From Pseudalkalibacillus decolorationis (lineage in GTDB: Bacteria > Bacillota > Bacilli > Bacillales > Fictibacillaceae): DNA of 64,000 nt. The translations under genes and the position numbers were made by a program. The notes below the pieces were generated by a model. The model ran no database searches. It saw only the letters and a list, made by a program, of their open reading frames with translations, and had not been told where the DNA came from. Of the stretch, positions 19,777 to 28,320 are shown piece by piece. The stretch is taken from assembly GCF_024609785.1 (NCBI RefSeq), contig NZ_JANHJQ010000010.1, positions 89,987 to 153,986 on the forward strand. Direction: 5' to 3'. Each line of letters starts with the position of its first letter. Within the stretch, counting starts at the first letter, position 1.

Positions 19777-20230
19777 TTAAGTGCTCCTTTCCCGGTTTTC
19801 CAAGTGGATATTCTGTTGATTCTAATTGATCACCGATCCACCTCTCACCGTCTTCCCAGTGCTCCTTTTTCCAAATGGGGACAATTTCTTTTATCCGCTC
19901 AATTGCATATCGGCTTGCTGTATATGAATCAGCTCGATGTGGAGTGGATACCGCGATAACAACTGCCACATCTGAGATTTCTAGTCTGCCAATTCTGTGT
20001 ATGATTGAAACACGTGCATCGTTCCAGCGTTTTTGAATTTCGGCACCAATTTGCTCAAGTTTCTTTTCAGCCATCGGAATGTATGCATCGTATTCTAAAT
20101 ATAATGTTCGTTTATCATGAGTTAATTCCCGAACGGTCCCGATAAACGTATTAATTGCTCCGGCATGAGGATGAACAACACTTTCTATTACATGATTGAT
20201 TTCTATTGGTTCTTTAATAATCGTAAACAT
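19769..20230 (-). CDS. moaE: Molybdopterin synthase large subunit MoaE
   Basis: Catalytic subunit that converts cPMP to molybdopterin using MoaD thiocarboxylate. The 153-residue product shows GAINTFIGTVRE (about residues 25-36), LEYDAYIPMAEKKL, the RIGRLEISDVAVVIAVSTPHR core (about 79-99) and the catalytic KKEHWEDGERWIG near the C-terminus. It follows mobB by 6 bases. Confidence 0.96.
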   Translation of the reverse strand: MFTIIKEPIEINHVIESVVHPHAGAINTFIGTVRELTHDKRTLYLEYDAYIPMAEKKLEQIGAEIQKRWNDARVSIIHRIGRLEISDVAVVIAVSTPHRADSYTASRYAIERIKEIVPIWKKEHWEDGERWIGDQLESTEYPLGKPGKEHLND

Positions 20231-20236
20231 TTGTAT

Positions 20237-20770
20237 TCAACTCCGTCTTATATACTCTTCGAAAAAACGTATATACGCCTCTGGTTTTTGAAAGGAGAAT
20301 TCCGGAACTGAAAAACCGCAGTTCCCACTCATCGATTGGCCGATCAAGCCAATAACATTCGACAGTTCGAGCAGCTCACTCATCTCTGAAGCGGTCTTGT
20401 AAACAATCACCTTTGGATAAGGCGCATCCTTATACCCTTCTACTATGATTAAATCAACTGAATTCAACTGCTGATAAACCGATATTAATAAGGGTAATGG
20501 ATTGTTTATTCCTATATGCATTTGCAGTTGCACGATCCCCTCACCTTCGACGGATGATACCACTGCTCCAGCCTGTTGAAAGCGATGGGTATCGGTACCC
20601 TCTTGGTCAATTGAGTCAGGACTTCCGCCATGTCCATGGTGCTTGATAACGCCAACGCCAATTCCTTTCTTCCCCAACGAACTCACCACATTTTCGATGA
20701 TGGAAGTTTTTCCACAGTTTTTAAATCCAACCACTTGTACGATTGGAATAGATGAAATTAGTTGATCCAA
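20237..20770 (-). CDS. mobB: Molybdopterin-guanine dinucleotide biosynthesis protein MobB
   Basis: GTP-binding adapter that assists conversion of Mo-cofactor to its guanine-dinucleotide form. The 177-residue product has a P-loop, GFKNCGKTS (about residues 16-24), and the MobB-type IKHHGHGG and DTHRFQQAGA segments. It starts within the last 13 bases of moeA. No mobA is in the window. Confidence 0.93.
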   Translation of the reverse strand: MDQLISSIPIVQVVGFKNCGKTSIIENVVSSLGKKGIGVGVIKHHGHGGSPDSIDQEGTDTHRFQQAGAVVSSVEGEGIVQLQMHIGINNPLPLLISVYQQLNSVDLIIVEGYKDAPYPKVIVYKTASEMSELLELSNVIGLIGQSMSGNCGFSVPEFSFQKPEAYIRFFEEYIRRS

Positions 20771-22026
20771 GGGTTATGCTCACTTTCAGATTCAAAGAGG
20801 AGCACATCCACTTCCGCTCCCTCTTCAAATCCTCTCGTTCCCCCAGGTAGGACGATAAATGCATTCGCTTCTGCAATAGAAGTGACTGAGCTCGACTTAT
20901 CCAATCCTGTTGGTTTTACGAAAATTCCTGTAGGCTTAAATTGCACCTTACTCCGGACAAGTCTCGTAAAAGGGTTCGCTTTTGGAAAGTTGCTCTGTAA
21001 GACAGCTTTTGTCTTGGAAAGGAAGGGCGTGGATCCAAGTGATTGTTTAATAAATGGTCTAATAAATAATTCGCCACCGACAAAACAGGCGGAGGGGTTT
21101 CCTGATAAACCGAATAAAAGCTTCCCATCATATTCAGAGATGGTTGTAACACTACCCGGTCTCATTGCTATTTTATTAAAAAGAACCTTTGCTCCAAGCT
21201 TTTCATAAATAGCAGGTAGGTAATCGTAATCGCCAACAGATACACCCCCAGTTGTAATCAGAGCATCCACCTTTCCTATTGCTGTGGAAATCGCTTCGAA
21301 ACAAGCATCAAAATCATCTTTTAACTTACCAAAATAAACAGGTTCACCACCCATTTCCTTTACTTGGGCGGCGATCATATATGCATTGCTGTTTCGAATT
21401 TTCCCAGGTTGTAGTGGTTCACTGATATCGAGTAATTCTGTGCCTGTCGCAAAAATGCCGATACGAGGTTTTTGGTAAACAGAAACCTGCGCATACCCAA
21501 ATGTCGCAAGGAGTGCAATGACGCCAGGTGTTATCAACGTTCCTTTCTTCAGAAGCGTAGTCCCCTCTGTTGTATCCTCTCCACGATATGAGATGTTTTG
21601 TCCTTTCGTAAAACGGCGGGCTACTTCAATCATTGGTTCACTGTTTTGTTCATGCTCCTTCACAACCTCGAACATCGCGACTGAATCTGCACCCTTTGGG
21701 ATAGCAGCTCCAGTCATAATTCGGATAGCTTGGCCCTGTTTAACAGTCGAAGCGGCCACCTCTCCTGCACCAATTTCTTCTACAACTTTTAGAAACACTG
21801 GATTGTGTTGGGATGCCTCACCTGTATCCTCGGCTCTAATAGCAAATCCATCATATGGGGATCGATCAAACGGAGGAACATCGTGATCTGCAACCAAATC
21901 CTCCGCAAGAACGCGATTGGTCGTATTTTCAACTGCTAATTGTTCGCTACTTTTATGTATTGTGTAGGTTAGTACACGTTTAACCCCTTCACCAATCTGA
22001 ATAGGAGTTCGTCTCTCTACTACCAT
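20758..22026 (-). CDS. moeA: Molybdopterin molybdenumtransferase MoeA
   Basis: Inserts molybdenum into adenylated molybdopterin. The 422-residue product shows DHDVPPFDRSPYDGFAIRA (about residues 51-69), the MTGAAIPKGADSVAMFE loop, TTGGVSVGDYDYL (about 258-270) and GLSGNPSACFVG (about 305-316). Length is typical. First gene of moeA-mobB-moaE-moaD. moaA, moaC, moaB and mobA are not here, so the pathway is completed elsewhere. Confidence 0.96.
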   Translation of the reverse strand: MVVERRTPIQIGEGVKRVLTYTIHKSSEQLAVENTTNRVLAEDLVADHDVPPFDRSPYDGFAIRAEDTGEASQHNPVFLKVVEEIGAGEVAASTVKQGQAIRIMTGAAIPKGADSVAMFEVVKEHEQNSEPMIEVARRFTKGQNISYRGEDTTEGTTLLKKGTLITPGVIALLATFGYAQVSVYQKPRIGIFATGTELLDISEPLQPGKIRNSNAYMIAAQVKEMGGEPVYFGKLKDDFDACFEAISTAIGKVDALITTGGVSVGDYDYLPAIYEKLGAKVLFNKIAMRPGSVTTISEYDGKLLFGLSGNPSACFVGGELFIRPFIKQSLGSTPFLSKTKAVLQSNFPKANPFTRLVRSKVQFKPTGIFVKPTGLDKSSSVTSIAEANAFIVLPGGTRGFEEGAEVDVLLFESESEHNPWIN

Positions 22027-22094
22027 TTTATTAGCACCACCTTTGTGAAGTCTTACTCTAATTATTTTATCAAACTTTCTTAACGTCTAATAGA

Positions 22095-22124
22095 AAAGGC
22101 GGACCCGAAATGAGTCTGCCTTCA
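22095..22124 (-). terminator. yitW terminator
   Basis: On the minus strand AAGGCAGACTC pairs with GGGTCCGCCTT, then TTTC; 16 bases after the yitW stop. Confidence 0.75.
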
Positions 22125-22139
22125 TTGATTTCTATTGAT

Positions 22140-22445
22140 TTATTGAATTCCCAGGGCAATTTTTGCGTATCTGGACATTTTATCTTTTGTCCATGGCGGA
22201 TTCCAGACGATGTTTACATCCACATCATTCACTTCATCAAAATCAATTAATGCGTTTTTAACATCGTTCGCTATCGTCCCTGCAAGTGGACAGCCCATTG
22301 CAGTTAGTGTCATCGTTACCTTTAATACACCTTCTTCAAGTTCAGTATCATACACCAATCCTAAATTAACGATATCGACACCAAGTTCAGGATCTTCTAC
22401 TTCTTCAAGTGCTTCCATATACTTCGTTTTCAATTCTTGATCCAT
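22140..22445 (-). CDS. yitW: YitW/SufT-like MIP18-family Fe-S assembly factor (DUF59)
   Basis: A 101-residue protein of the MIP18/PaaD/SufT family, implicated in iron-sulfur cluster maturation. The family core is visible: EDPELGVDIVNLGLVYD (about residues 17-33), then TLTAMGCPLAG with the conserved Cys (about 52) and VNIVWNPPWTKDKMS. A repeat-laden 357-base gap separates it from the YvrJ gene. The order yitW-yitV-yitU matches B. subtilis as I recall it. Confidence 0.9.
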   Translation of the reverse strand: MDQELKTKYMEALEEVEDPELGVDIVNLGLVYDTELEEGVLKVTMTLTAMGCPLAGTIANDVKNALIDFDEVNDVDVNIVWNPPWTKDKMSRYAKIALGIQ

Positions 22446-22519
22446 GACAATCCCCTTTCGTTTACAGTTTCTATGTTTAGTATAACCGAACGGAAGAAGG
22501 ACATAAAATATTTCGCATT

Positions 22520-22800
22520 AGTGTGTGTTCAAAAAGGAGGACATAAAGAGCCGAGAAGTTCGAGGCACGAGAATCTGGAGGACCGGAACGACGAGCGGTA
22601 CTTGCATAAATACTACGAGTTGTACCGAGGAAGCTTACTTCCAAGAATACGCTTGTAGACGCAGGTACATATGGAACTTCGACTAAGTACTTCACGTCCT
22701 GTGAAAACGTCGAAGTCAGCACGTCCTGTGCAAGTCCGGAGCAGATCGAGTAACGAAGAAATTCGATAGCTATTTATCCCGGACTTTTTGAACTACATCT
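22520..22800 (-). repeat. Rep-A element, copy C (MITE-like, hairpin-bearing)
   Basis: About 281 bp bounded by AGTGTGTGTTCAAAAAG and CTTTTTGAACTACATCT. Read on the minus strand it contains two stem-loops with the loop CAGGACG: one at 22676-22716 (outer arms ACTTCGAC/GTCGAAGT, inner TTCAC/GTGAA) and one at 22719-22731 (GCAC/GTGC). Hairpins 1 and 2 of the fuller copies (39018-39075, 42099-42158) are missing. The element starts 75 bases upstream of yitW and ends just past the YvrJ stop, in sense with both. Confidence 0.85.
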
Positions 22801-22802
22801 TA

Positions 22803-22940
22803 TTAACTTTTTAATTGGTTAGGGAGACCTTGAATGGACTGGTTCAACGCTTCGAGCTTCGCTTCAATCCTGTGAAGTAGATACAATGTAACAACTACCG
22901 GAAATCCGATCTCGCTAAGCACACTCACCCATTGCTCCAT
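22803..22940 (-). CDS. YvrJ family small protein
   Basis: A 45-residue protein with one membrane helix followed by an amphipathic tail (RIEAKLEALNQSIQGLP), the YvrJ family pattern. AAGGAGGG lies 6 bases before the ATG. It is downstream of the DUF2922 and DUF1659 genes, a trio that travels together in bacilli. Function unknown. Confidence 0.8.
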   Translation of the reverse strand: MEQWVSVLSEIGFPVVVTLYLLHRIEAKLEALNQSIQGLPNQLKS

Positions 22941-23007
22941 CTCTTTCCCTCCTTCTGAAGCAAGACAATACATCTATGCAACATTTTTTTGTTTTCTTAC
23001 CTAGTTA

Positions 23008-23160
23008 TTAGAAAAGCGCAAGCGCCCTGCTTAGCCACGAAGGTCACTGGAAGACCGACGAGGAGGCTGTTGCCGCCGCAGGAGGCCTGAAGTGATCCAA
23101 GTGGTTGGGCGCTGAAGCTGGACATTACATCCATGCCGCAAACTTTTATACTTTCTTACT
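23008..23160. repeat. Rep-B element, copy 1
   Basis: About 153 bp beginning GAAAAGCGCAAGCGCCCTG and ending GGGCGCTGAAGCTGGACAT, then TTTTATACTTTCTTAC. It can fold as AGCGCCC/GGGCGCT, CCAC/GTGG and TCACT/AGTGA around an internal GGTC-ACTGGAA-GACC hairpin. Separates DUF2922 from YvrJ. Confidence 0.85.
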
Positions 23161-23164
23161 TATG

Positions 23165-23198
23165 AAAAGGAGCCAGCCTCCGATCAGACTGACTCCTT
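23165..23198 (-). terminator. Terminator after DUF2922
   Basis: On the minus strand AAGGAGTCAG pairs with CTGGCTCCTT, followed by TTTC; 17 bases past the DUF2922 stop. Confidence 0.75.
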
Positions 23199-23215
23199 GT
23201 AATAAATTCAAGCTA

Positions 23216-23434
23216 TTATCCTAATTGAATGTCGGTCACGTTGCGCTCTACAATTCTTGCTCCCTTTTTGGCAACAAGATCACCACCAGATGATGTCAAT
23301 GCGTTATCTGCAAGGATCTGGTCCATTGCTGCATTAATCGCTGCAGGATCTGTTGGTTCGACTGGCTGATCAAGAGAAATACGTACCGTTTTCCCTTCAA
23401 GATTTTCAAAAAGTAATTCGATTTGCTTTGCCAT
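23216..23434 (-). CDS. DUF2922 family protein
   Basis: A 72-residue cytoplasmic protein. The pattern KQIELLFENLEGKTVRISLDQP followed by an AINAAMDQILADN helix and a C-terminal beta hairpin is typical of DUF2922. GGAGGAAG precedes the ATG. It follows DUF1659 by 38 bases and is probably co-transcribed. Function unknown. Confidence 0.85.
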   Translation of the reverse strand: MAKQIELLFENLEGKTVRISLDQPVEPTDPAAINAAMDQILADNALTSSGGDLVAKKGARIVERNVTDIQLG

Positions 23435-23472
23435 TCATACTTCCTCCTTCCTCTTTGAAATTTGGATATCGG

Positions 23473-23691
23473 TTATGCGCTAAGATCAAATGAATTCGAA
23501 CGTTCAACCTGTGTAACCGGATATTGCTGTAGTGGTGACAGTGCTTGAATCATGTTGTAGAGTTGATCATGTGTCGCACTGCTCTTGACGTTGTTGAAAC
23601 TTTTGCGTTTAAAAACAGGCTTGCCTTCAAGATCAATACCAGCATCAAATGTTACAGACAATCGAGTGTCATTCATTACGGCTGTTGCCAT
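23473..23691 (-). CDS. DUF1659 family protein
   Basis: A 72-residue protein beginning MATAVMNDTRLSVTFDAG, with the KPVFKRKSFNNVKSSATHDQLY core of DUF1659. The start at 23691 is chosen because AAGGGGGGTGAG immediately precedes it; a start six codons earlier would use part of that site as coding sequence. First gene of the DUF1659-DUF2922-YvrJ group. Function unknown. Confidence 0.85.
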   Translation of the reverse strand: MATAVMNDTRLSVTFDAGIDLEGKPVFKRKSFNNVKSSATHDQLYNMIQALSPLQQYPVTQVERSNSFDLSA

Positions 23692-23799
23692 TGTCTCACC
23701 CCCCTTCACCTTATAAATACAAAATACGAGGCAAAAGTGGGGAGGCGATTTTTATAAAATTTAAAAGGCTTGCAACAACCTAACTGCCTTATCGGACTA

Positions 23800-24570
23800 T
23801 TAAAGCTTCGTCTCGAACCACTGGACTGTTGTATGGCAAGCTTTACGGGTTACTTTATGCCCTGATTGGGGGTCTGTAATCATCTCAATATTCGAAGCAT
23901 TGATCGATTGGTTTTCGATTAGCGAATCATAAAAATTCTTCGTTAACACGTATGGAACTACCTGGTCATTTTGCCCGTGCCATATTAATAATGGCCGTCC
24001 TGATAACCTGGAAGGATCTTTGGAGAGATCAAACGGACGTAATCCGGCCACCTTTTCTTTGACCTGTTCATCTGAAAACGGTATCTGCTTTCCTTCCCTT
24101 TGGATCGTATTGATTAAAAATGCGGCAAATTCTTGGTAACACGGTGTCCCCATTAGTGAGACGGCGGTCTTCACCCAATCGTATTGTGTCAAAGCACCGA
24201 ACATCGTAATACTACCCATTGAAGTACCTGCAACACCGATTCGAGCCGAATCAACCTGATCTAAATTTATATAATGATCTACAATGATTTTCACTTCAGC
24301 AATGCCCTGCAAAACGATATCCCAAAACTGAAATTGGAGTTCTTCATTTGATTGTTGAGTCGTTCTCTCCCCATGTAATGGAAAGTCGGGGAGCAGCGTA
24401 CGGTAACCCTTTTCTGCCAAGAGATATGCATACGACAGATTTTGCTCCTTTGAGCTTGTAATTCCATGCAAAAAAATAACCGTAGCAAGTTGCTCATTGA
24501 ATTTTTCTTGCATCGCAATATTCAGTACGGGTATTTCATTTTGAATTCGGTCATTTTGGATAAGAATCAT
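23800..24570 (-). CDS. yitV: YitV-like alpha/beta hydrolase (esterase)
   Basis: Dienelactone-hydrolase/prolyl-oligopeptidase-like serine hydrolase, 256 residues. The oxyanion segment is HGITSSKEQ (about residues 35-43) and the nucleophile elbow is GTSMGS (Ser about 118). The Asp lies in HGQNDQVVPY (about 198) and the His in SGHKVTRKA near residue 238. Its place between yitW and yitU supports the name. Substrate unknown. Confidence 0.85.
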   Translation of the reverse strand: MILIQNDRIQNEIPVLNIAMQEKFNEQLATVIFLHGITSSKEQNLSYAYLLAEKGYRTLLPDFPLHGERTTQQSNEELQFQFWDIVLQGIAEVKIIVDHYINLDQVDSARIGVAGTSMGSITMFGALTQYDWVKTAVSLMGTPCYQEFAAFLINTIQREGKQIPFSDEQVKEKVAGLRPFDLSKDPSRLSGRPLLIWHGQNDQVVPYVLTKNFYDSLIENQSINASNIEMITDPQSGHKVTRKACHTTVQWFETKL

Positions 24571-24635
24571 TCGTCCACCTTCTTAATTATATGTAACGTT
24601 CCTTTCATTTTATCAGAGTGAAAAAGATGTGAAAA

Positions 24636-24667
24636 AGAAAAAAGACTGACTTCCATAGTCAGCCTTT
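24636..24667 (-). terminator. Terminator after the 24679-24963 gene
   Basis: On the minus strand GGCTGACT-ATGGA-AGTCAGTC followed by TTTTTTC. Confidence 0.85.
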
Positions 24668-24678
24668 AATTTCTAAAG

Positions 24679-24963
24679 TTATTGTTTTTCCTTGTTGTAA
24701 TAATCGACACTGTATTGAGCTCCTTCTGACACCATTTTATTATCCTCAATATCATCCGGATGCGGCTGTCCGCCTTTATCTACTGGTAAATCATCATCTG
24801 GGTTCTTCATTTTCGCTGTCGTGTCTTTAAGTTTGGTTGAAATATCAGAGAAGGATTGTTTGACCTTAGATCGATTTGTTTCATCTCGTAAGAAATACGT
24901 TGCTACACCTGCAACACTTGCTGCGATCCCTGACATTACCACCTTTTTTGACTTTAGCTTCAT
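24679..24963 (-). CDS. YtxH-like membrane-anchored protein, unknown
   Basis: A 94-residue protein with one N-terminal membrane segment (about residues 9-24, VVMSGIAASVAGVATYFL), a coiled-coil-like charged helix (RSKVKQSFSDISTKLKDTTAKM) and an acidic disordered tail. The layout resembles YtxH-type general-stress proteins, though the match is compositional. GGAGG precedes the ATG. Confidence 0.6.
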   Translation of the reverse strand: MKLKSKKVVMSGIAASVAGVATYFLRDETNRSKVKQSFSDISTKLKDTTAKMKNPDDDLPVDKGGQPHPDDIEDNKMVSEGAQYSVDYYNKEKQ

Positions 24964-25176
24964 TGTTCAGTCAACCTCCTCAAGTAATATATATTATTGT
25001 TTACCCCTCTCACATCGGAATAAACATGTTTTGTTTTTCCAAGATTACCAACTTGAAGGGGTTCACAGCATTACTATTTTGGTTTTTATTCGACAAAAAC
25101 TGATGTATTACTGTCATGGACAATTCTTCCTGTTACCGATACAATTAGTTATACATTTATAGAAAGGGGCAGAGAG

Positions 25177-26001
25177 ATGACAAAACCCTATTTAATTGCA
25201 CTCGATCTTGATGGAACCCTATTGAAGGATGATAAGACTATTTCGGAAAATACGCGAAATGTTATAAGACAAGCTATTACAGACGGGCACCACGTGGTTA
25301 TCTCAACCGGCAGACCCTTCCGTGGAAGCGAAAAGTATTATCATGAAATGGAATTATGTACCCCTATTATTAATTTTAACGGTGCTTTTATTCATCATCC
25401 TAAAGACCCGAAATGGGGAGTTTTCCATTCACCAATGGACCTAAAAATTGCTCAATCGATTATTAATACATGCCTTGATTTTAATGTAAAAAATGTCATC
25501 GCAGAAGTTCTTGACGACGTTTATCTTCATTACGAGGATGAACTGATCACGAATTCCTTTTTCATAGAAGAATCCAATCTAAACATTGGTCATCTTAGTA
25601 AATCATTAGTTCAAAACCCAACTTCAATCCTCATCCGTCCCCATGACCATCACCTAAAAGAGTTAAGGGAACTGCTTAAAAGGGAACATGCTGAGGTCAT
25701 TGATCACCGAATTTGGGCAGCACCTTGGAACATCATTGAAGTAGTGAGGGCAGGGCTAAATAAAGCTGTTGGATTAAAACGAGTAGCGGATTATTTTCAA
25801 ATACCTCAAGAACGGGTCATTGCATTTGGGGATGAAGATAACGACCTTGAAATGATTGAATACGCTGGACATGGTATTGCGATGGGCAATGCGATTCCTG
25901 AACTGAAAAACATTGCGAATGCTGTAACAGCAACAAATGAAGAAGATGGAATTGCACTATATCTAGAGGATGTCCTTTCCTTGCACATTAAGAAAGTATA
26001 A
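25177..26001 (+). CDS. yitU: Cof-type HAD phosphatase YitU
   Basis: HAD-superfamily (Cof, IIB cap) phosphatase acting on small phosphorylated metabolites; B. subtilis YitU has been linked to FMN-precursor dephosphorylation. The 274-residue product has motif I DLDGTLLKDD (about residues 9-18), motif II STGRP (about 45-49), a motif III Lys (NKAVGLKR) and motif IV GDEDNDLEM (about 220-228). AAAGGGG precedes the ATG. Its stop TAA is also the first bases of a Rep-C copy. Confidence 0.92.
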   Translation: MTKPYLIALDLDGTLLKDDKTISENTRNVIRQAITDGHHVVISTGRPFRGSEKYYHEMELCTPIINFNGAFIHHPKDPKWGVFHSPMDLKIAQSIINTCLDFNVKNVIAEVLDDVYLHYEDELITNSFFIEESNLNIGHLSKSLVQNPTSILIRPHDHHLKELRELLKREHAEVIDHRIWAAPWNIIEVVRAGLNKAVGLKRVADYFQIPQERVIAFGDEDNDLEMIEYAGHGIAMGNAIPELKNIANAVTATNEEDGIALYLEDVLSLHIKKV

Positions 26002-26085
26002 AGAAAACTTTGCGAAGCCTTGGGTGCCGGCTGAGCCTTAGTTGCGCTTATACTATAGAAAGTATTTTTATACTTTCTTAACGTG
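25999..26085. repeat. Rep-C element, copy 2
   Basis: TAAAGAAAACTT...GCTGAGCCTTAGTTGCGC...AGTATTTTTATACTTTCTTAACGTG. Nearly identical to copies at 54406 and 19144. Its first TAA serves as the yitU stop codon. Confidence 0.8.
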
Positions 26086-26225
26086 TAAACAAACCAAGGT
26101 TCTCGCAGGACATAAAACTTGGCTTTTAGTCTTTTTCAAAACAATATACTTTTCCATTGAGAATTGAAAAATTAAGGGTATGACAACCCTCTTTACGGAA
26201 TACTACCTGTAAGGGGGTTTTTATA

Positions 26226-26378
26226 ATGAGTAAAAAGAATCGTTCAAAACGAACCATTGAACAAGGTGCAGAACGTGCACAAAACGATAACCAACACGAA
26301 TATGAAACAACAATGTCTACACAAGACCATGAGAAGCAAAAGAAACATTCTGAAGAACGGTCCACTGGCGGATATTAA
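26226..26378 (+). CDS. Small charged hydrophilic protein, unknown
   Basis: A 50-residue, very hydrophilic protein (about one third K/R/E/D, many N/Q/H) beginning MSKKNRSKRTIEQGAERAQ and ending STGGY. No hydrophobic core is seen. TAAGGGGG lies 8 bases before the ATG. Composition resembles small spore proteins, but no SASP motif is seen. A comparable gene is at 30672. Confidence 0.55.
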   Translation: MSKKNRSKRTIEQGAERAQNDNQHEYETTMSTQDHEKQKKHSEERSTGGY

Positions 26379-26498
26379 CTAGTCCAAAACCGTCGGAACA
26401 TTAATTCTTGTTCTTTAAAACTGAGGTTTGGCCGATATATCCGCATATCTGGTCATAGTTAGCAGTCAGAGTTATTATTGATTTAGAATCTAAATCTA

Positions 26499-26549
26499 AA
26501 GGAGCGGACCCAAAACATCGATAAAAAGTAGATGTCGGGTCCGCTCCTT
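26499..26549. terminator. Strong terminator-like hairpin
   Basis: AAGGAGCGGACCC and its exact complement GGGTCCGCTCCTT (26537-26549), with ACATC/GATGT inside the loop. It lies between the small charged protein and the SGNH gene and could serve both. Confidence 0.75.
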
Positions 26550-26630
26550 CTCTGTTTTGCCTGATTTTTGATATAAAATGTAAACAAATGCCCTTTTGGA
26601 TCACGCTTTTGTATGGAAAAACATAAAGAG

Positions 26631-27209
26631 TCAGTGCACACGGTGAGTCTTCCCATAAATTTCTTTAACCTTATCTATAACCAATTCCGACATAAATAAG
26701 TAAGCACGCTTGTTAAAGTGAAGTCCATCTTGTTGTAATAAGTTTTCGTATAAATTATTCTTTCGAAAATAAGACCAAAGATCGATTACATTACATTCCC
26801 GTTTTTTACTAATCTTACGCACAGCTTCTGCATAGGTAGAAAGGACGTTGTTGCTTCTCTTACTCTGATTCTTTTCTATAACTGGTGGCGGAGTAAGTAA
26901 AATTGTTTTCTGTGGGGAAATCCGATCGATCATAATATCAAGATTTCGTTCATACTCCGCAAGCACAATGCGTCGGTGTATACTTGCATCATTTGAGCCG
27001 AACAAAATGGTAACCAAGTCGGGAGAATGACGTAACACATCATCTTGAAGTCTTGCTAGTGCTGCTCTTGTAGTTTCCCCCGATACACCTGAGTTTACAA
27101 TTGTCCAGTTTGGTAATTGTTTACGCAAACGTGGAGTTAACCGTTCATACCCATCCTTACTTTCCTCTAATGCTGTTAAGCTATCTCCAAAACAGACTAA
27201 AGTAGGCAT
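26631..27209 (-). CDS. SGNH/GDSL-family esterase
   Basis: A 192-residue cytoplasmic GDSL hydrolase. Block I is GDSLTAL (Ser about residue 10), block II has the Gly in SGVSGETT, block III is FGSNDAS (Asn about 73) and block V is DGLHFNKRAY (Asp about 165, His about 168). All catalytic residues are present and no signal peptide is seen. Natural substrate unknown; lysophospholipase/acyl-esterase activity is common in the family. Confidence 0.9.
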   Translation of the reverse strand: MPTLVCFGDSLTALEESKDGYERLTPRLRKQLPNWTIVNSGVSGETTRAALARLQDDVLRHSPDLVTILFGSNDASIHRRIVLAEYERNLDIMIDRISPQKTILLTPPPVIEKNQSKRSNNVLSTYAEAVRKISKKRECNVIDLWSYFRKNNLYENLLQQDGLHFNKRAYLFMSELVIDKVKEIYGKTHRVH

Positions 27210-27494
27210 TAATAATGACCTCCCGAAAATCAGATCTCAGCTATATAATAAAGTATTAATTGTAAACGTATTATGTATAATCCCTTTTAGATATCCTTCG
27301 CTACTCTTTGACTGTTTTCGTACATATTAAATATCTTCTTTATCGATAATAACTAATTACTTTATACCCATTGACCTCCTCATCTTATATAGACGAAGAG
27401 ATTCATCAAAAGGTTCCACTTTTTATTTTAAATCAAAGCAGGAATTTTGATGATTAACATTGAAATTAGAAAGAGGTCATAGGAGGGTTCCATC

Positions 27495-27947
27495 ATGAAT
27501 GTTTTTGAAGTACAAAGAGATGCAGATCCATCAATCCGAACAGGCATTGCTGATTTGCTTATCCAACAACCGATAAATACAAACACACAAAAGAACTTTG
27601 ATTTTATTTTAAATGGCATTAATCTTGCATTAGAAAGTGAGCATCATGCATACCTCGTAGTTGCTGAAAAAGATAACGCGATTGTAGGTGTTGCCTTTTT
27701 TAACATTGGCATTAGTCTACCTAAAGGTGGATCTTATATGTGGCTTAATGAACTTTTTGTTCAAGAAGACTTGAGAAATCAGGGTATTGCCCGAAAGTTA
27801 TTATTACATGTCATCCACTGGGCTGAAAACAACGGAATTAGATCCATTGAATTGGAAACAGGGATTAACAACTCTGTCACGAAACATATATACAACTCAC
27901 TTGGTTTTTACGAAATCGTTTCAAATCGCTATGGTTTTTCATTTTAG
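27495..27947 (+). CDS. GNAT family N-acetyltransferase
   Basis: A 150-residue acetyl-CoA-dependent acyltransferase. The core is visible: beta-4 MWLNELFVQEDLRNQGIAR, with the acetyl-CoA pyrophosphate loop LRNQGIARKL (about residues 96-105), and the C-terminal GINNSVTKHIYNSLGFYE. GGAGGG precedes the ATG by 8 bases. Acceptor substrate unknown. Confidence 0.88.
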   Translation: MNVFEVQRDADPSIRTGIADLLIQQPINTNTQKNFDFILNGINLALESEHHAYLVVAEKDNAIVGVAFFNIGISLPKGGSYMWLNELFVQEDLRNQGIARKLLLHVIHWAENNGIRSIELETGINNSVTKHIYNSLGFYEIVSNRYGFSF

Positions 27948-28050
27948 AGCAATAATTTTGAATTAGATTTTTAAGAATCCGTTTGAATTTGGTACAATAG
28001 GTTTCGTGTACCATTTTATTATGGGTATTATTGAAAGGAGAATGTTTAAT

Positions 28051-28311
28051 ATGGCAGTTGAATTTACTGTTGATCCAACACCGAATCCAAATGCTTTAAA
28101 GTTTTCAGCAAGTCAGTCTATTTTTGAGGGAAGACTTTCCCACCGTTCTGGTGATAATCCTGAGGATAAAGTAGCGAAAGGGCTTCTTGAAATCGAAGGT
28201 GTTGAATCCATCTTTGGTTACCAAGATTTTATTACCATTAATAAGACTCCTGATGCTGAATGGGATTCTATTGTTCCTCTAGTGCAAGAAGTGTTTGAAA
28301 GTAATTATTAA
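28051..28311 (+). CDS. NifU/Nfu N-terminal-domain protein
   Basis: An 86-residue protein consisting only of the Nfu_N domain, related to scaffold proteins of iron-sulfur assembly. The hallmark is VDPTPNPNALKF (about residues 7-18). The C-terminal CxxC cluster-binding domain of full Nfu is absent. The start at 28051 is set by AAAGGAGAA upstream; in-frame starts further up would include that site. Role in Fe-S metabolism is inference. Confidence 0.85.
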   Translation: MAVEFTVDPTPNPNALKFSASQSIFEGRLSHRSGDNPEDKVAKGLLEIEGVESIFGYQDFITINKTPDAEWDSIVPLVQEVFESNY

Positions 28312-28320
28312 TTTTATTTA

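Noticed and set aside
22477..22722. Open frame of about 80 codons, repeated at 42216-42410
   Set aside because: Lies within Rep-A; the similarity of the two frames reflects the DNA repeat, not a conserved protein, and neither has a good ribosome site.
26401..26604. 67-codon minus-strand frame
   Set aside because: Runs through the strong 26499-26549 hairpin and has no ribosome site.
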